DNA from: Dromiciops gliroides | Taxonomy: Eukaryota; Chordata; Mammalia; Microbiotheria; Microbiotheriidae | DNA length: 64,000 bases | Assembly: GCF_019393635.1 (NCBI RefSeq) | Contig: NC_057862.1 | Span: forward strand, 240,659,941 to 240,723,940 | Direction: 5' to 3' | Shown here: positions 42,291 through 53,475 of the stretch, in pieces | Layout of the letters: every line of letters starts with the position of its first letter | Position numbering within the stretch: position 1 is the stretch's first letter | Position numbers and translations under genes: made by a program | The notes under the pieces: model-generated | The model's database searches: none | Told to the model about the DNA's origin: nothing | The model's input: the letters and a program-made list of their open reading frames with translations, nothing else

Positions 42291-43686
42291 AGGCTGCATG
42301 TCTATTCTCTAGAAGCTGAAAGTTAGAGGAGCAAATAAGTTGCAGTTCATTTCCCAAAGGAGATGAAGAATTGAGAATGAGGGAAAGGATGCACCATGCT
42401 ACATGTGCAACTGGAGACCATTTAGAGACCAATGGTATGGCAGAGAGTCCAATGGTGGATACACAGGAGGGTAACAAGGTTTACCAGGCAACTACTTTTT
42501 AAGTTTCCCTAAAACAGGGCCATGTTTATCATCTCCCTTTGTACAACAATGAACATTAATAAATCCTTTAATTCATGATAATGTGATTACTGTCAAGGCA
42601 GATAGTTCCAAAGGTAGTATAGGGAGATAAGTGAAGCACCCAAGGGCAAGTCTGGAATCAGAGAAGCCACCATAAAAACTAGAAATGGTTTAAACATGAA
42701 GAAAGCAGTAGCAGAAGAGTTTAGGATTATCTACTGAAAAACAAGTTTTTCACAGAGGAATGGGATAAAGCACATGACTTTGGAGATGAATGTAAATAAA
42801 GAAGGGGGACCCAGAGAGATCTGAGTAGGAAACAATGCTACCAGAAAGTAGCAGATAAGGGAAAGACAAAGATTGATCTGGGAGAATGAGAAAGTATAGC
42901 AGGTCAAAAGGATATTAAAAAAAATCCAGTGGAATTCACATGGAAGAATAAAGAGAGGAAGGGAATTAGGTATATGGGTCAGTGTTAACTAATGCCCAGG
43001 ATTTTGTTTCAAATCACCTTTATAGACTCACCCCAAACCACCACAATCCAATGAACTTAGTAAGGACTTTATCAATGTTTACTGCTATAAATTCTCTATG
43101 AGAAAAAAAAATACCCTAAATTCAAATGGGGATAGGGAGAAGAGCAAATAGGTCTATTGGCAAGTGAAAGGAAAAGGTTACTTCTACCCCATGCTTCCAT
43201 AATTTAGTATCAAATGATACAGGGTTCCTTCCAGCCATAGCAAATGTAATATGGACCAGAAAAATAGTCCAGGACACAATTACAGAGCCACATCATGATC
43301 ATAAGGACTGCTGAAACATTACATTGATGGTTAACATCATTAGTGGTATTATTATTACTAGTCTTATCATTAGTTATAATTGTCCAGAAGAGAAACAGAA
43401 TGGTATCAGCTAGAGATGAATCCCTTCTCTCACCTCAGTCCCACTGTTAGATGTTGCCTTGGTTCCTCATAAACAGATTATGGATAATTTAGTTGGCAAC
43501 ATGCAAGGAAAGGACTAGTATCGAGACACAAATGGAGTTACATCATTGCATCAGGAGATGGAAAGGTGGTTTTTTTGGGTTGTTTTTTCATTTTCTGAAT
43601 TATCTGTTTGAGTTAAAAATCAAGACACCTGTTGCTATATCAGCCATTATTATGAGAGAACTGTAACAGCTGGAAGACCCACTTAC
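42291..43686. other. SIPA1L1 intron, low repeat content
   Basis: About 1.4 kb without recognised repeats, directly downstream in gene sense of exon 43933-43687. Confidence 0.4.
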
Positions 43687-43933
43687 CATGTAATGACTTC
43701 ATTCCTAATGTGTATGATGGCCTCCGTAAAGGTAGAGACTTTGGGAGGGAGGGGTATGTGCTGCTGAAGAGGACATCATTGGGCAAGGCTTGGTCCAGAA
43801 TTGAAGTCCTTGAGGTGAAGTAGTGCTCTCTTTGACCGCTGTAAATACTTTCATCCGACAAAGTTCTGTGCAAGGTCCGCCTTGTGGTAGGAGTGGAAGG
43901 GAAAGGAGACTGTGGAGAGGAAAGCCCATGGAA
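43687..43933 (-). CDS. SIPA1L1: SIPA1L1 exon with Ser-rich scaffold-binding region
   Basis: 247 nt, phase 0 start (acceptor TTTTGCAG|TTCCATG), ends with 1 base (donor CATG|GTAAGT). It encodes [57 protein letters not shown] and [14 protein letters not shown]. In SIPA1L1 the region near the C-terminus binds the guanylate-kinase-like domain of PSD-95 family scaffolds; the RTLSDES sequence is a plausible phosphoserine contact (inference). Excellent phase agreement on both sides. Confidence 0.94.
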
Positions 43934-44885
43934 CTGCAAAATAATGTCAACATGAAAGAGTAAATGTCATCTGTTCAGGAACTAGAGTCCATTGATATTT
44001 AGGGAAGAGTATGCAAAGGGATGGAATTTGAGGGATTGGGGGTGGGGGAGGAGAGTAAGATCATTATACTAGAGACCGCAAGTTTCTGCATTTTCAAAAC
44101 AAATGAACATTTCCTGGCTTGAGATCTCAAGAGCCATCCCATATGGATTTCATGATCGTCGGCCACTGCTGTCTACAGGTGTTTTTAGACACATGGTGGT
44201 ATGAATGCTCAACATAGAAGCTTGTCAGGCAATCATCCCTTCCTCCTAAAATAGTGCATTTGCTAGGCAACAAGACAGCCGTTCAGTGTTAGCTTATCAG
44301 TATTTGCTAAATTAAATTTCTACAGTGCAATATATCAATCCAGAGGCTTGTAGCAGATACATTAAAGGCATGGAGAGCTGCTCCTTGGAGCTCATGGAAA
44401 TGGGTTTCTTTGTTCAGAAAATAAACATAAAAATGTTCTGAGAAGGCAAGCTGTTTAAATGGATACTGTTATGGTGAAATCTTTTTTAAAAAGCATGTGT
44501 TTTTCTGGCTGGTACCTTTGGCTTTTTTGTGACCAAATCTGAAATTATCTGAAAATTTTCTGCAAGCAGATTTCTGTTAGGCTCATCCACTGGTAAACAA
44601 TAGAAACATAACAGTACACCTAAATTGCTTGTTTATTCCAAGCAATATGCAATACAATACAGTATATGTATGTTGATCAACAGTTTCTCTTAGGTGATTA
44701 CCCAACCTGTCAAAAAGGATAAAAGAATAGAGGCACCAATGGGGAGGAGGTAGTCATGTAGGAGGTAACAATAGGATCCTATGATTCACTAAAGGCAATT
44801 GGTATAATAGTAAAAGAGACAAATCCACGAGTGACTGCATAAATCCAACAAAACAAAACTGTGTTTAAGTTCGGTGTGTTAAATT
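43934..44885. other. SIPA1L1 intron, low repeat content
   Basis: No recognised repeat or exon. Confidence 0.4.
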
Positions 44886-45430
44886 GAGTGATGTCTGAAC
44901 TATTTGTTTAAGAACGGAAGCCAAAATGGGTAATGTGATCTTGGGCTATCTTACCAGAGACATAAACCCAGGACTTAGGGAAATGATAGTCCCACTGTGT
45001 TCTGCCCTGGCCAAAGCACATCAGAAATACTGTACTCAACTTCATGGACCAGATTTTAGGAAGGGCCCAGATAAGTGTCAGTATCCATAGAGTGACCATG
45101 ATGATGAAAGGTCTCAAGATCATGTCCTATGGAGTTTGGGTGAAGAAACTGTTTGAAGAAAGTTTGAAGAAAGGAAAGATTCATAGGTGTCATGATAATT
45201 AACCATCTTCAGGTATTTGAAAGGTTTTGTGGGAGCTGTAGGGACCAGATTTATTCTGACTGGACCCAGAAAGCACAACTAGCAGCAGTGTGTAGAAGCT
45301 GTAAAGAAGCAGATTTAGACTCATGTCAGGAAAAAAACCTCCTGGCAGAGCAATTCCAAAGTGGAATGGGTTGCCTTGGGAGCTAATGGTTCCTCCTCAC
45401 TGGTCTGTGTATCCTATTATGACATTACCA
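44886..45430 (+). mobile_element. L3/CR1 LINE 3' fragment
   Basis: 'aaatactgtactcaacttcatgg', 'attttaggaagggcccagataag', 'gtgaccatgatgatgaaagg', 'catgtcctatggagtttgg', 'tccaaagtggaatgggttgcc' follow the order of CR1/L3 3' coding and UTR sequence. Confidence 0.7.
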
Positions 45431-45582
45431 TCAGCATTCTTATAAAAAGGCAAAACATTCTGCTTTTCAGGAAGAGGTTAGAAGGGAAATATCATGCCTG
45501 AAACATCTGAGTGCACCTAAAGTTCCACGAAGGATCCTAAAAAAAGGTGGCAGGACAACACTACCCTTCTTTCCACCATGAG

Positions 45583-45795
45583 TTAGGTGGTGTAATGGAA
45601 AGGATGTGCTGGAGCTGAAGTCAGGAAGACCTGAGAGTTCAAATCCAGCCAATGCTTTCCTCACTTTCCTCCCCTGCAAAATGGGATAATAAGCTACCTT
45701 CCAGGGCTGTTGTGAGGATTAAATGGTAAAATGGTAAATGGTAACTCTTTGCAAACCATAAAGCGCTATACAAATGTTAACTTGCTATCACCATC
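45583..45795 (+). repeat. MIR/THER-type SINE
   Basis: 'aagtcaggaagacctgagagttc', 'aatgggataataagctacc', 'gttgtgaggattaaatgg', 'aaagcgctatacaaatgtta'. L2-like tail end. Confidence 0.78.
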
Positions 45796-46019
45796 ACCAT
45801 CACCATCATGCCATTCACGTATTCATGTGTTTGTCATAGATCTTTTGAGGAAACTGATCATTTGCAGCTAGGAATACCTACCTAACTGTGGACAGGCAGG
45901 TCAGCCTTGCCCAAAGGAGAGAAACTTTAAGTGCTATAGAGAACTAATTGAAATTTGAACTACACTTAATTGAAAAAAAAATTACAGAAACTGAGGAATA
46001 TTGGAATGCGCAGAGATCT

Positions 46020-46166
46020 TAATCTTCATTGGTCAATCTTCTCATTTTGCACAAGGAAACTGACCTTCAGAAGTTAAGTGATTTTCCTGGAGCTCCACAG
46101 TAAATGGAAGAACAGGGACGAGAGCCCAGGTCATCTCGCTCTGAGTCCAGTGCTCTTGCCATTACA
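46020..46166 (-). repeat. MIR/THER-type SINE, degraded
   Basis: 'aggaaactgaccttcagaag', 'ttaagtgattttcctggagctcc', 'gagtccagtgctcttgccatt'. Confidence 0.65.
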
Positions 46167-46854
46167 AATATAACGTCATCTACACTTGTATTTAGTGAAT
46201 ACCATGGCCATATTTTCCCACTTTTGAAGTTGATCCTTTGGTCTGTTTACAGATGTGGCCAGATGTGGCAGATGTGAAAAGCCACAGCTGCTATGATGGC
46301 TTGTTCACCCCACACCACGCCCATCCGCCCAGTGTTTTTTAGCACTCTGTAGCTACATCACCTCCCTTGAACAAAGCTGGCCATAACCGCCATCCTCCAT
46401 TCTTAGTGTCTACAACTAGACATCCTAGCCAGCAGAGCTTGATCACTGTAATAGCATCAATTCTCTACCAGCTGCCAGGAACTTGTTTTAAGGTAAGGTT
46501 GCTGCACTGATAAAACTTTTAAACCCCTCATCTCCCTGATACTTTAAAATCAGAAATCATAGTAAATGTCCCTGCCAGAACAAATTTCATTTTCCTTCAA
46601 CCTCAGGACAAGACATGAAATAGTTTGTTATTTCAAATATGGTATTTAAAAATTTTAATAAGCCTCTTTGGGTTCTGACAAACACAGAAAGGAGTTGCAA
46701 GCACTTGCTTTTGCAAAGGTTGCCAGGGAAACCATTTGTACCCTGGGTGATGAGTCTGAACTGTTAAGAGCTGGCTTATAAAACAGAAATTATGGAAATC
46801 AAAAACCTATACATCTAAAAAGTGATTATGTAAATGTTTATAATAATAAATCAT

Positions 46855-46899
46855 TTCTGGTAAAATCTTACAACAGATTCTGGTAAAATCTTACAACAG
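46855..46899 (+). repeat. 23-bp tandem duplication
   Basis: TTCTGGTAAAATCTTACAAC and the following AG occur at 46855-46876 and again at 46878-46899, identical. Confidence 0.95.
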
Positions 46900-47000
46900 C
46901 ATTTATTCTATGTAAATGTTGAAGTTTAGGGGGGCAAATTTCACCTTTTGGCACCAAAAAAAACCCTAAGAGGATTAGGGAGATATTAAAAGCATATGTG

Positions 47001-47158
47001 GGGGCAGCTAGGTGGTGCAGTGGATAAGGCACCAGCCCTGGATTCAGAAGGACCTGAGTTCAAATCCAGCCTCAGACATTTGACACTTACTAGCTGTCTG
47101 ACCCTGGGCAAGTCACTTAACCCTCACTGCCCCACAAAAAAGAAAATAAAATAAAAAT
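47001..47158 (+). repeat. SINE, type A (first of a tandem pair)
   Basis: Full-length copy. The left flank TTAAAAGCATATGTG (46986-47000) resembles the sequence right of its tail, TTAAAAAGCATATATGTG (47166-47183). Confidence 0.92.
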
Positions 47159-47184
47159 GAAGAGGTTAAAAAGCATATATGTGG

Positions 47185-47367
47185 GGGGCAGCTAGGTGGC
47201 GCAGTGGTGAAGCGCCCGCCCTGGATTCAGGAGTACCTGAGTTCGAATCCGGCCTCAGACACTTGACACTTGCTGGCTGTGTGACCCTGGGCAAGTCACT
47301 TAACCCCCATTGCCCCACAAAAAAAAACACAAAAAAACCCAAAAAACCCAAAAAACCAAAACAAAAA
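47185..47367 (+). repeat. SINE, type A (second of a tandem pair), young-looking
   Basis: Full-length copy with CpGs kept (GGCGCAGTGGTGAAGCGCCC, GAGTTCGAATCCGG) and an intact pol III B-box GTTCGAATCC. Flanked by AAAAAGCATATATGTGG (47168-47184 and 47368-47384), a perfect 17-bp duplication that uses the right-hand flank of the previous SINE as target. Confidence 0.95.
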
Positions 47368-47422
47368 AAAAAGCATATATGTGGTTGTGATACACCCCGC
47401 TACAGAAACTGCCCTTCTGTTT

Positions 47423-47520
47423 GTTTTTGTGGGGCAATGAGGGTTAAGTGACTTTCCCAGGGTCACACAGCCAGCAATTGTCAAGTGCCCGAGGCCAGAT
47501 TTGAGCTTAGGTCCTCCTGT
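47423..47520 (-). repeat. SINE, type A, head truncated, with target duplication
   Basis: 98-bp minus-strand copy ending AGGTCCTCCTGT. TGCCCTTCTGTTT at 47410-47422 and 47521-47533 is a perfect 13-bp duplication, so truncation happened during insertion. Confidence 0.93.
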
Positions 47521-47599
47521 TGCCCTTCTGTTTTAATCAAGACTGGGTATATCATTGATAAGTTGAGGGAATATTATAGTTTTCATTTTCAACCAAACC

Positions 47600-47676
47600 T
47601 ATAAGTTCTTTTAAAGGGTTCACAGTCTTCCCCTGTCAAAGGGGTCCAGGACACCACAAAGGTTAAGAAGCTCTAC
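47600..47676 (+). mobile_element. Fragment of hAT-like transposon fossil
   Basis: 'aaaggggtccaggacaccacaaaggttaagaagc' resembles the right end of the 10247 family. Confidence 0.45.
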
Positions 47677-48065
47677 TTGAAAGTATGAAATAAAGTGTAC
47701 TCAAAAGTTTCAGAGTAGGTGATCATTAGGTTTATTAGCTGTGTGATTACAAGCTTCTCAGGTTTCAGTTATTGATCAGTAAATTGGAGATAATATTTGC
47801 ATTACTTCATAGGCTTTGTGGGGGAAAAGTAATTTCTCAAATTTTCAAGTGTTATATAAATGTGAATTATTATAATTAGGTTTATCTCCTTTTCTATTAG
47901 CCTAAAAACACAGCGTCCAACTGTCCAGTTGATAAAGCCTCAGGTCTCATTGGAGGGAGAGCAGTCATGGTAGAAAGCCTGCGCTAGAATTGGGGTGAAA
48001 ATATGTATGACCATGAAGGTTTCTTTTGTCGTTATCATAGGAGGGATCTGAGCAAAATGCTATCT

Positions 48066-48179
48066 TTCAAAGCACTGGCCCTGGATTCAAGAGGACCTGA
48101 GTTCAAAAATCCGGGCTCAAAACACTTGACACTTAATAGCTACATAACCCTCATTGCCCCACCAAAAAAAAAAAAAAAA
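48066..48179 (+). repeat. SINE, type A, truncated with internal deletion
   Basis: CAAAGCACTGGCCCTGGATTC to CATTGCCCCACC and poly(A). The segment GTGTGACCCTGGGCAAGTCA is missing. Confidence 0.85.
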
Positions 48180-48529
48180 TCTGTTAGCCAATAGTATCGA
48201 CAGAACAGCAGAATTACAGACTTTTGGGGAATCTTCCAAAGTAACTGACCAAAACCAACCTATGTTTTATAATATGATTCTTTAACAATTGTTTTTTAAT
48301 CTCAGAAAACATAAGAAGGATTTGATGATTATCTGATTTGGGAGAAATCAAGGAGAAAAGGGTGTCAAAGATTATTCCAATCTTATAAAGCAGGATTTGG
48401 GAGGATAAAGTATAAAAAAAAATTGACATGATCTAGTATTTAAGAAACTATCTTTTAGCACTTTTGAAACAGTGACATGAAGATCAGACAAACTGTCAAT
48501 TAATACTTCACTTTATTTCATTCTCATAT

Positions 48530-49180
48530 CCAATTAATTGCCAAGTTTTGTCCTTTCTGTCTCCACATCTCTTGTATCTCTTGCCTTCTCTCTACTTATA
48601 TGTACAGCCACCATTAGAGTTCAGTCCCTCATCACCTCTCACCTGAACTAGTGTAATAACCTCCCGGTTTGTCCCCCTGCTTCAAGTCTCTCCAACCTAT
48701 CATCCACAAAGCTGCCAAAGGGATTTTTCTTTTTCTTTTCTTTTTTTTTTTTGCACGGCAATGGGGCTTAAGTGACTTGCCCAGGGTCACACAGCTAGTA
48801 AGTGTCAAGTGCAAAGGGATTTTTCTAAAGCTCAGGTCTGACCATGTCACTCCCCTACTCAATAAACTCCAATATTCCTTATCGCCCTTAGGATAAACCA
48901 CAAATTCCTTGGTTAAACTTCACAAGCCCTTCACAACTTAGTACTAAGCCACCTTTCTTTCCAATTTGAAAATGCATCATTCCCCTTCTTGCACTCTACA
49001 GTTCAGACAAAGGGCACTTCCTGCTGTTCTTCACAAGACACTCCATCTTCTCTCTTCCATGTCCTTAGCAATGGCTGTCTCTGGTGCCTCCAGTGTACTT
49101 TCACCTCACTTCTTCCTGTTAGAATTCTTCCCTGAAGTCTACAAACACATCCATGTCTCTGCCAGCTTTAACCTCTCTTG
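48530..49180 (+). mobile_element. L2 LINE, 3' coding part
   Basis: 'tccacaaagctgccaaagggatttttct', 'aaagctcaggtctgaccatgtcactcccctac', 'gcccttcacaacttagtac', 'aagacactccatcttctctc' are L2 ORF2 C-terminal blocks in order. Interrupted by a SINE at 48731-48811. Confidence 0.8.
48731..48811 (-). repeat. SINE, type A, 81-bp head-truncated copy nested in L2
   Basis: Tail and body only. CAAAGGGATTTTTCT at 48716-48730 and 48812-48826 is a perfect 15-bp duplication. Confidence 0.95.
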
Positions 49181-49189
49181 ATCTACATC

Positions 49190-50670
49190 AAAGTGGGCCA
49201 AGCTCTTGTCCTATATGTGTCCTCCCTCTCTTGGCTAAAAAAATCTAAGAGAAATTGTGTGTCTACACTAGGTATCTCTATTTCCTCTCCTCTCCCTGAC
49301 CTCTGAACAGTCCAGCTTCTGACCTCATCAGTTAAATGAAACTTCTCTCTTCTGACAATTACCTCTGAGCTGGCAAGCCTGCCAGCCCCTTCTGAGCCCT
49401 CCTCTTCTGTGAGCACCCTGCAATCTCTGACACTGCTCATTACCAGTTTCTCCTGCATCCTCGCTCATCTTGAGGTTTTCAAGACTGCTCTCTCCTGGCT
49501 CTCCTCCCACCTGTCTGATGGCTTCTCCCCAGTCTCCTTCGCTGGATCTTCACCCAGGTCACACTTGCTAACTGGGGGTGGTCCCCCAAGGTTCTGTCCT
49601 GGGCCCATCTCTCCTCTTCCTCTACATTCATTTGATGAACTTAGCCCCCCATGGATTCCATTATCATCTTATGATTCCTGGAATCTATATATGCAACCCC
49701 ATTCTCTCTTCTGAGAACCACATCATCACCAGTTGCCTTTTGGACATCTATGCTAAGATATCTTGTAAACACCTCAAACTCAACATGACAAAACCAGAAT
49801 TAATTATCTTTTCCTACACATCCTTTCCTCTTCCCAATTTTCCCATTACTACTGAAGGGTACCACCATCCTCCCAGCTACCTACCTTACAAACTTGGTAT
49901 CATCCCTGCCTCATTACTCTCACTCACCCCACATATACAATTTGTTGTTAAATCTTGTCATTTCTCCCTTTATTAAAATCTTTTGTATATATGTCTACCC
50001 TCTCTCTATTCACATAGCCACCACTCTGGTTCAAGCTCTCATGACGTAACACGACGGCACCCATCCCTTTTCCTAAAGGGCAAGTGTGCCCTTGTAATCC
50101 TGCCTTCAATAATCCCTGCTCACTAAGCGTACGTGGCCCCCTATTACTTCACAAATCAAATAGAATCTTCTGTCTGGCACTGAAAGCCCATCACGACTGA
50201 GGCCCTTCTGATGTTTCTATCCTCCTTTTTCATGCACTCTATAATCCAGGTATTGGAGTTGCTTGCTGCTCCTCACATACAGCCTCCTGACTCCATGCCT
50301 GAAGTGCCCTCCTCTCTTCACCTCCACTTTTTAGCTACTATGGCTTCCTTTAAGGTTTAGCTCAAAGCCATCTTTTCAAGAGGCCTTTCCTGCCCCACCC
50401 CTTTCACAGGCTCCATCTTCTGCCAGTACTTTCCCTCTGAGATTCCCTTCCATCTATTTACGGTATGTATACTGCGTGTGTGTGCATGTGCGTGTGTATA
50501 CATACATATATACATATGCATGTATATGTATTTATGTTGTCTGCTCCATTAGAATGTGAACTCCTTGAGAGCCTAGTGGTGCCTATGCTCTTTTTTTTTA
50601 AACCTCCAGCACACGGCACAGTGTCTGCCACACAATAAGTCCTTAATAAATGTTTTTTGATTGTTTCCTT
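49190..50670 (+). mobile_element. L2 LINE, reverse transcriptase through 3' end (fossil)
   Basis: The stretch reads, across frameshifts, the L2 RT region: FKTALSWLSSHLSD, VPQGSVLGPSLLFLY at about 49576-49622 (the QGS/LGP RT motif), YHLMIPGIYICN where the catalytic YADD would stand, then HLKLNMTKPELIIF and SLLSLTPHIQFV. After it come 3' blocks and the end 'gtccttaataaatgtttttt'. It is dead: the YADD site is lost and frames are broken. Confidence 0.85.
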
Positions 50671-50675
50671 CAAAA

Positions 50676-50850
50676 CTGGGTTTGAGTACTATCTTGTATG
50701 TGAAGACTTTCCTGGTCTTCCCTCATGCTTGTACCCTTCTCTTAACACCCCCCCATTACCCTGTATTTATTTTATATAATATTTATGTCTTCCCATTAAG
50801 TTCTTTGAGGGTAGAGACTGTCTTAAGTTCTTAACAAATGCTTGCTGATT
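50676..50850 (+). mobile_element. L2 LINE 3' end fragment
   Basis: 'tttcctggtcttccctcatgc', 'cattaagttctttgagggtagagactg', 'aacaaatgcttgctgattg'. A second L2 3' end directly behind the previous one. Confidence 0.7.
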
Positions 50851-50890
50851 GACAAATTACATCTTTCTCCAGAAAACTTCTTTTACATAC

Positions 50891-51056
50891 CTTAAAATTT
50901 TTCTGTGATTCAGGAGTTGGGCTTTCAAAGTCGATTAGTTTTTTTAGATCCTCCTCAATTGTTGATTTAGATGTTTGCTTTGGGGAGGCCCGGAGGTCCC
51001 TGGCAGAGGCACGTAACCTGGCATGGGCTATTTCATTGCCATCACTCTGGTGGCGT
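50891..51056 (-). CDS. SIPA1L1: SIPA1L1 exon
   Basis: 166 nt. The first base completes a Lys codon begun in exon 52080-51841 and the exon ends in phase 0 (TTTTAAG|GTATGT). The acceptor is TTTCTTTTAAG. It encodes [39 protein letters not shown] and [16 protein letters not shown]. Recognised SIPA1L1 C-terminal sequence. Being under 60 codons, it escapes simple ORF searches. Confidence 0.93.
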
Positions 51057-51840
51057 CTTAAAAGAAACGGAGATAGGAGAAACTAAATCAGTAACACTGA
51101 GTATAGCACCCTGAACTAGGGGAGAAGGTTGTGGAGGAGGGAGGGAGGCGAATTTTATCTACTTAAAGCAAATCTTATTTAAATAAGTACCTGTTAGAGG
51201 AATGAAACTGTTTAAATAATTAACTCTTTAGACTCTAAGGACTAATTGCTTTAATAAGTCAATATACGAGGGAAAGTTGAATAAAAAAAATGACACCAGA
51301 CCTGTTGGGGGGGGAAAAACCCACTGGTTATCTACCCCCCAAATGTTTTCTGCATAAATAAAAACAAGTAACTCAGGATATTGTTCAATTTCTATTGTAT
51401 GAAAAGTGCCAAAATATACATAAAAATATATGTATGGATGTTCAGTGATTCCCTTTGAAGTATTCCCTCTTGTGTCCAGCTGCTTGTACAGTTGCTACTA
51501 TCGGCTGAGAACAGTGCACTTAACATCTGCAAGAACATCGGTGGCTGAAGTGTGCCATAAGCACACCAGTTGGCCAATTATTCTGAAGTGTTTTTTTATC
51601 TTTGGAGATCTGAGTCTCAGATTCTAATGTCTATGCCATTTCTCATTCAAGGAAGAGGATAGGTGAAGTGATGACACAATCGGTTATGTACACAAATAAA
51701 TCTCACAAATCCTATGTACACTCTTCCCTGCCTCCCCCCGCCCCCTTATATGTTGTTTTCTCTAGAGAAGCAGCTCTGGATTTTCTCCTCTTCACGTTTA
51801 AAACGAACAACCAAGCAATAGAAGCAAAAAATGCTCTTAC
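51057..51840 (-). other. SIPA1L1: SIPA1L1 intron (784 bp)
   Basis: Donor GAAA|GTAAGA at 51841/51840, acceptor at 51057-51058. No repeat recognised. Reading frames inside are not exon-like. Confidence 0.8.
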
Positions 51841-52080
51841 TTTCTTGTATCCATAAACCCCACAGAGTTTATTGTCCCTTCAGGTTTTTTCCATCCAATC
51901 AGGTACTTGCTAGTAGCACCCTGTCGAGGGTAGAAAGTCCTAGGACCAGAAGAGGAGGAAGAGGAGGAGGAGAAAGAAGGTGCGAGTTGTGGAGAAGTGG
52001 CAGAATGAAGCTCTTCTTTGGGTGAACTTCTGGCACTGGTGAAAACAACTGGACTGGCAGAGTGTCGTGAGCTCATGGTA
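51841..52080 (-). CDS. SIPA1L1: SIPA1L1 exon, most 5' exon in the window
   Basis: 240 nt. The acceptor CTCTCCCAG|TACCATG begins the exon and the first base completes a codon from an exon outside the window; it leaves 2 bases (AA|GTAAGAG donor). It encodes [20 protein letters not shown], a run of eight Ser (TCC/TCT repeats, plus strand AGGAGGAAGAGG at about 51950-51980), [19 protein letters not shown] and [11 protein letters not shown]. The Ser run is a coding trinucleotide repeat and may vary in length. The upstream RapGAP, PDZ and other domains lie beyond this window. Confidence 0.93.
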
Positions 52081-52725
52081 CTGGGAGAGAAGCGTAACAA
52101 AGACAAAACTTGACTTAAGTTTGCATGTATGAATCTTGTGTAATTATTTACTAAAGCCACATTCTGTCACTGGGAACACAATGTTAAAGCCTGCCATGGC
52201 TGAGGGTTGCAATCCTAAAAAGATGAATAATTTATACACTTCTAGATGAGGTCAGTTACTGGCCATTTGAATGTCTATTGAAACACGTGGTACCTTGGGT
52301 CCCCCTCTGCATTTTAGACTAAAACAGAAAATAAATGAAAATGTCAAAGAAACTTAAAATAAAAAAATCACTGTTCATTTAAGTTCATTATAATCTAGCC
52401 TGTTGAGGGTTGAAGTTTTTAGGGATGATTATCCACAGCTATGATGATCATGAACGAGATGAAACAGGGAAAAGATATCAGGGAGTGGGGGTGCTCTATG
52501 TCCTTTTTATGCTGACACAGTGACTTCAACTTTGGTCTAAGTTCAGGTCTCTATGTTCTCGTATAAGGGTTGCTTATCATCAATACTTTTGTTTCCAGGT
52601 TAAAACATTACATTGCTCAGTTGCAAGAAGTGGGTAACTTGCTGCATGTAACATTTTCCTTTTCTTCATTCTTAGTTCTTACTGTCTGAAGAATCTATCT
52701 ACCCCAGGAAAACTGGACTCAAAGT

Positions 52726-52875
52726 GCTCTGGATATTCTGATGGAGGACTCAAGTTTAAATTCCAACTCTACCACTTACCACCTATGATACCTTGGGCAA
52801 AGGGCTCTCTGGGCCTCGGTTTCCTCATTTGTCAAATCAGATGAGCTTTAAAAGTGCTTTTATAATTCTAAATCA
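52726..52875 (+). repeat. MIR3-type SINE
   Basis: 'caagtttaaattccaactctacc', 'ctctgggcctcggtttcctcatttg', 'ataattctaaatcattg'. Confidence 0.55.
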
Positions 52876-53039
52876 TTGAACTTATAAACTAACCAAAGAG
52901 AATGGTGAAACACACCAAACTTCCTCCTTTTATTCATACCTACTAGGTTTCAGGCATGGGATATTTGAATAAAAAGACAAGATTTAAAGAATATTTTAAA
53001 ACTGGCCAATGAGACTTCCAATTCACTGATCCCACTTTC

Positions 53040-53475
53040 TACAAGAAGTCTAACAATCCCTCTTAGTGTCTTCCCTTCCTTAATTATTTCCTATTTATCC
53101 TGTACATCAGTGATGCCTAACTCAAATAGAAATAAGGGCAACTAAAACTTATGCAAACATCCCTGTCAGCTGTATATTACTGACTTGGAAAACTTATCTA
53201 TGTTCTATTGCATTTTTGTTAATTTTGTTAAATACTTCCCAGTTAGAATTTAATCTAGTTCAAGGCTCTCAAGAGTGTTGCCTCTGCATTGAGGGACCAC
53301 AGAGTCTTTGACACCTCTGTTGTATGTAGTTTGTACCTATTTGCTTGTGGTTCCCCCCCCCCCATTAGAGTGCGAGCTCTTTGAAGGCAAGGGCTATCTG
53401 CTGTCTTTCTATCTCTAGCACTTAGCACAGAGCCTGGCATATGATAGGCACTTAATAAATGCTTAGTAACTAGGA
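53040..53475 (+). mobile_element. L2 LINE 3' end fragment
   Basis: 'aattatttcctatttatcctgtac' and, after an interruption, 'gcgagctctttgaaggcaaggg', 'agcacagagcctggcatatgataggcac', 'ttaataaatgcttag'. A run of 10 C lies at about 53354-53363. Confidence 0.72.

Noticed and set aside
49409..49976. Reading frames with VPQGSVLGP as a live reverse transcriptase
   Set aside because: The YADD site is mutated and the frame shifts several times. It is an L2 fossil.
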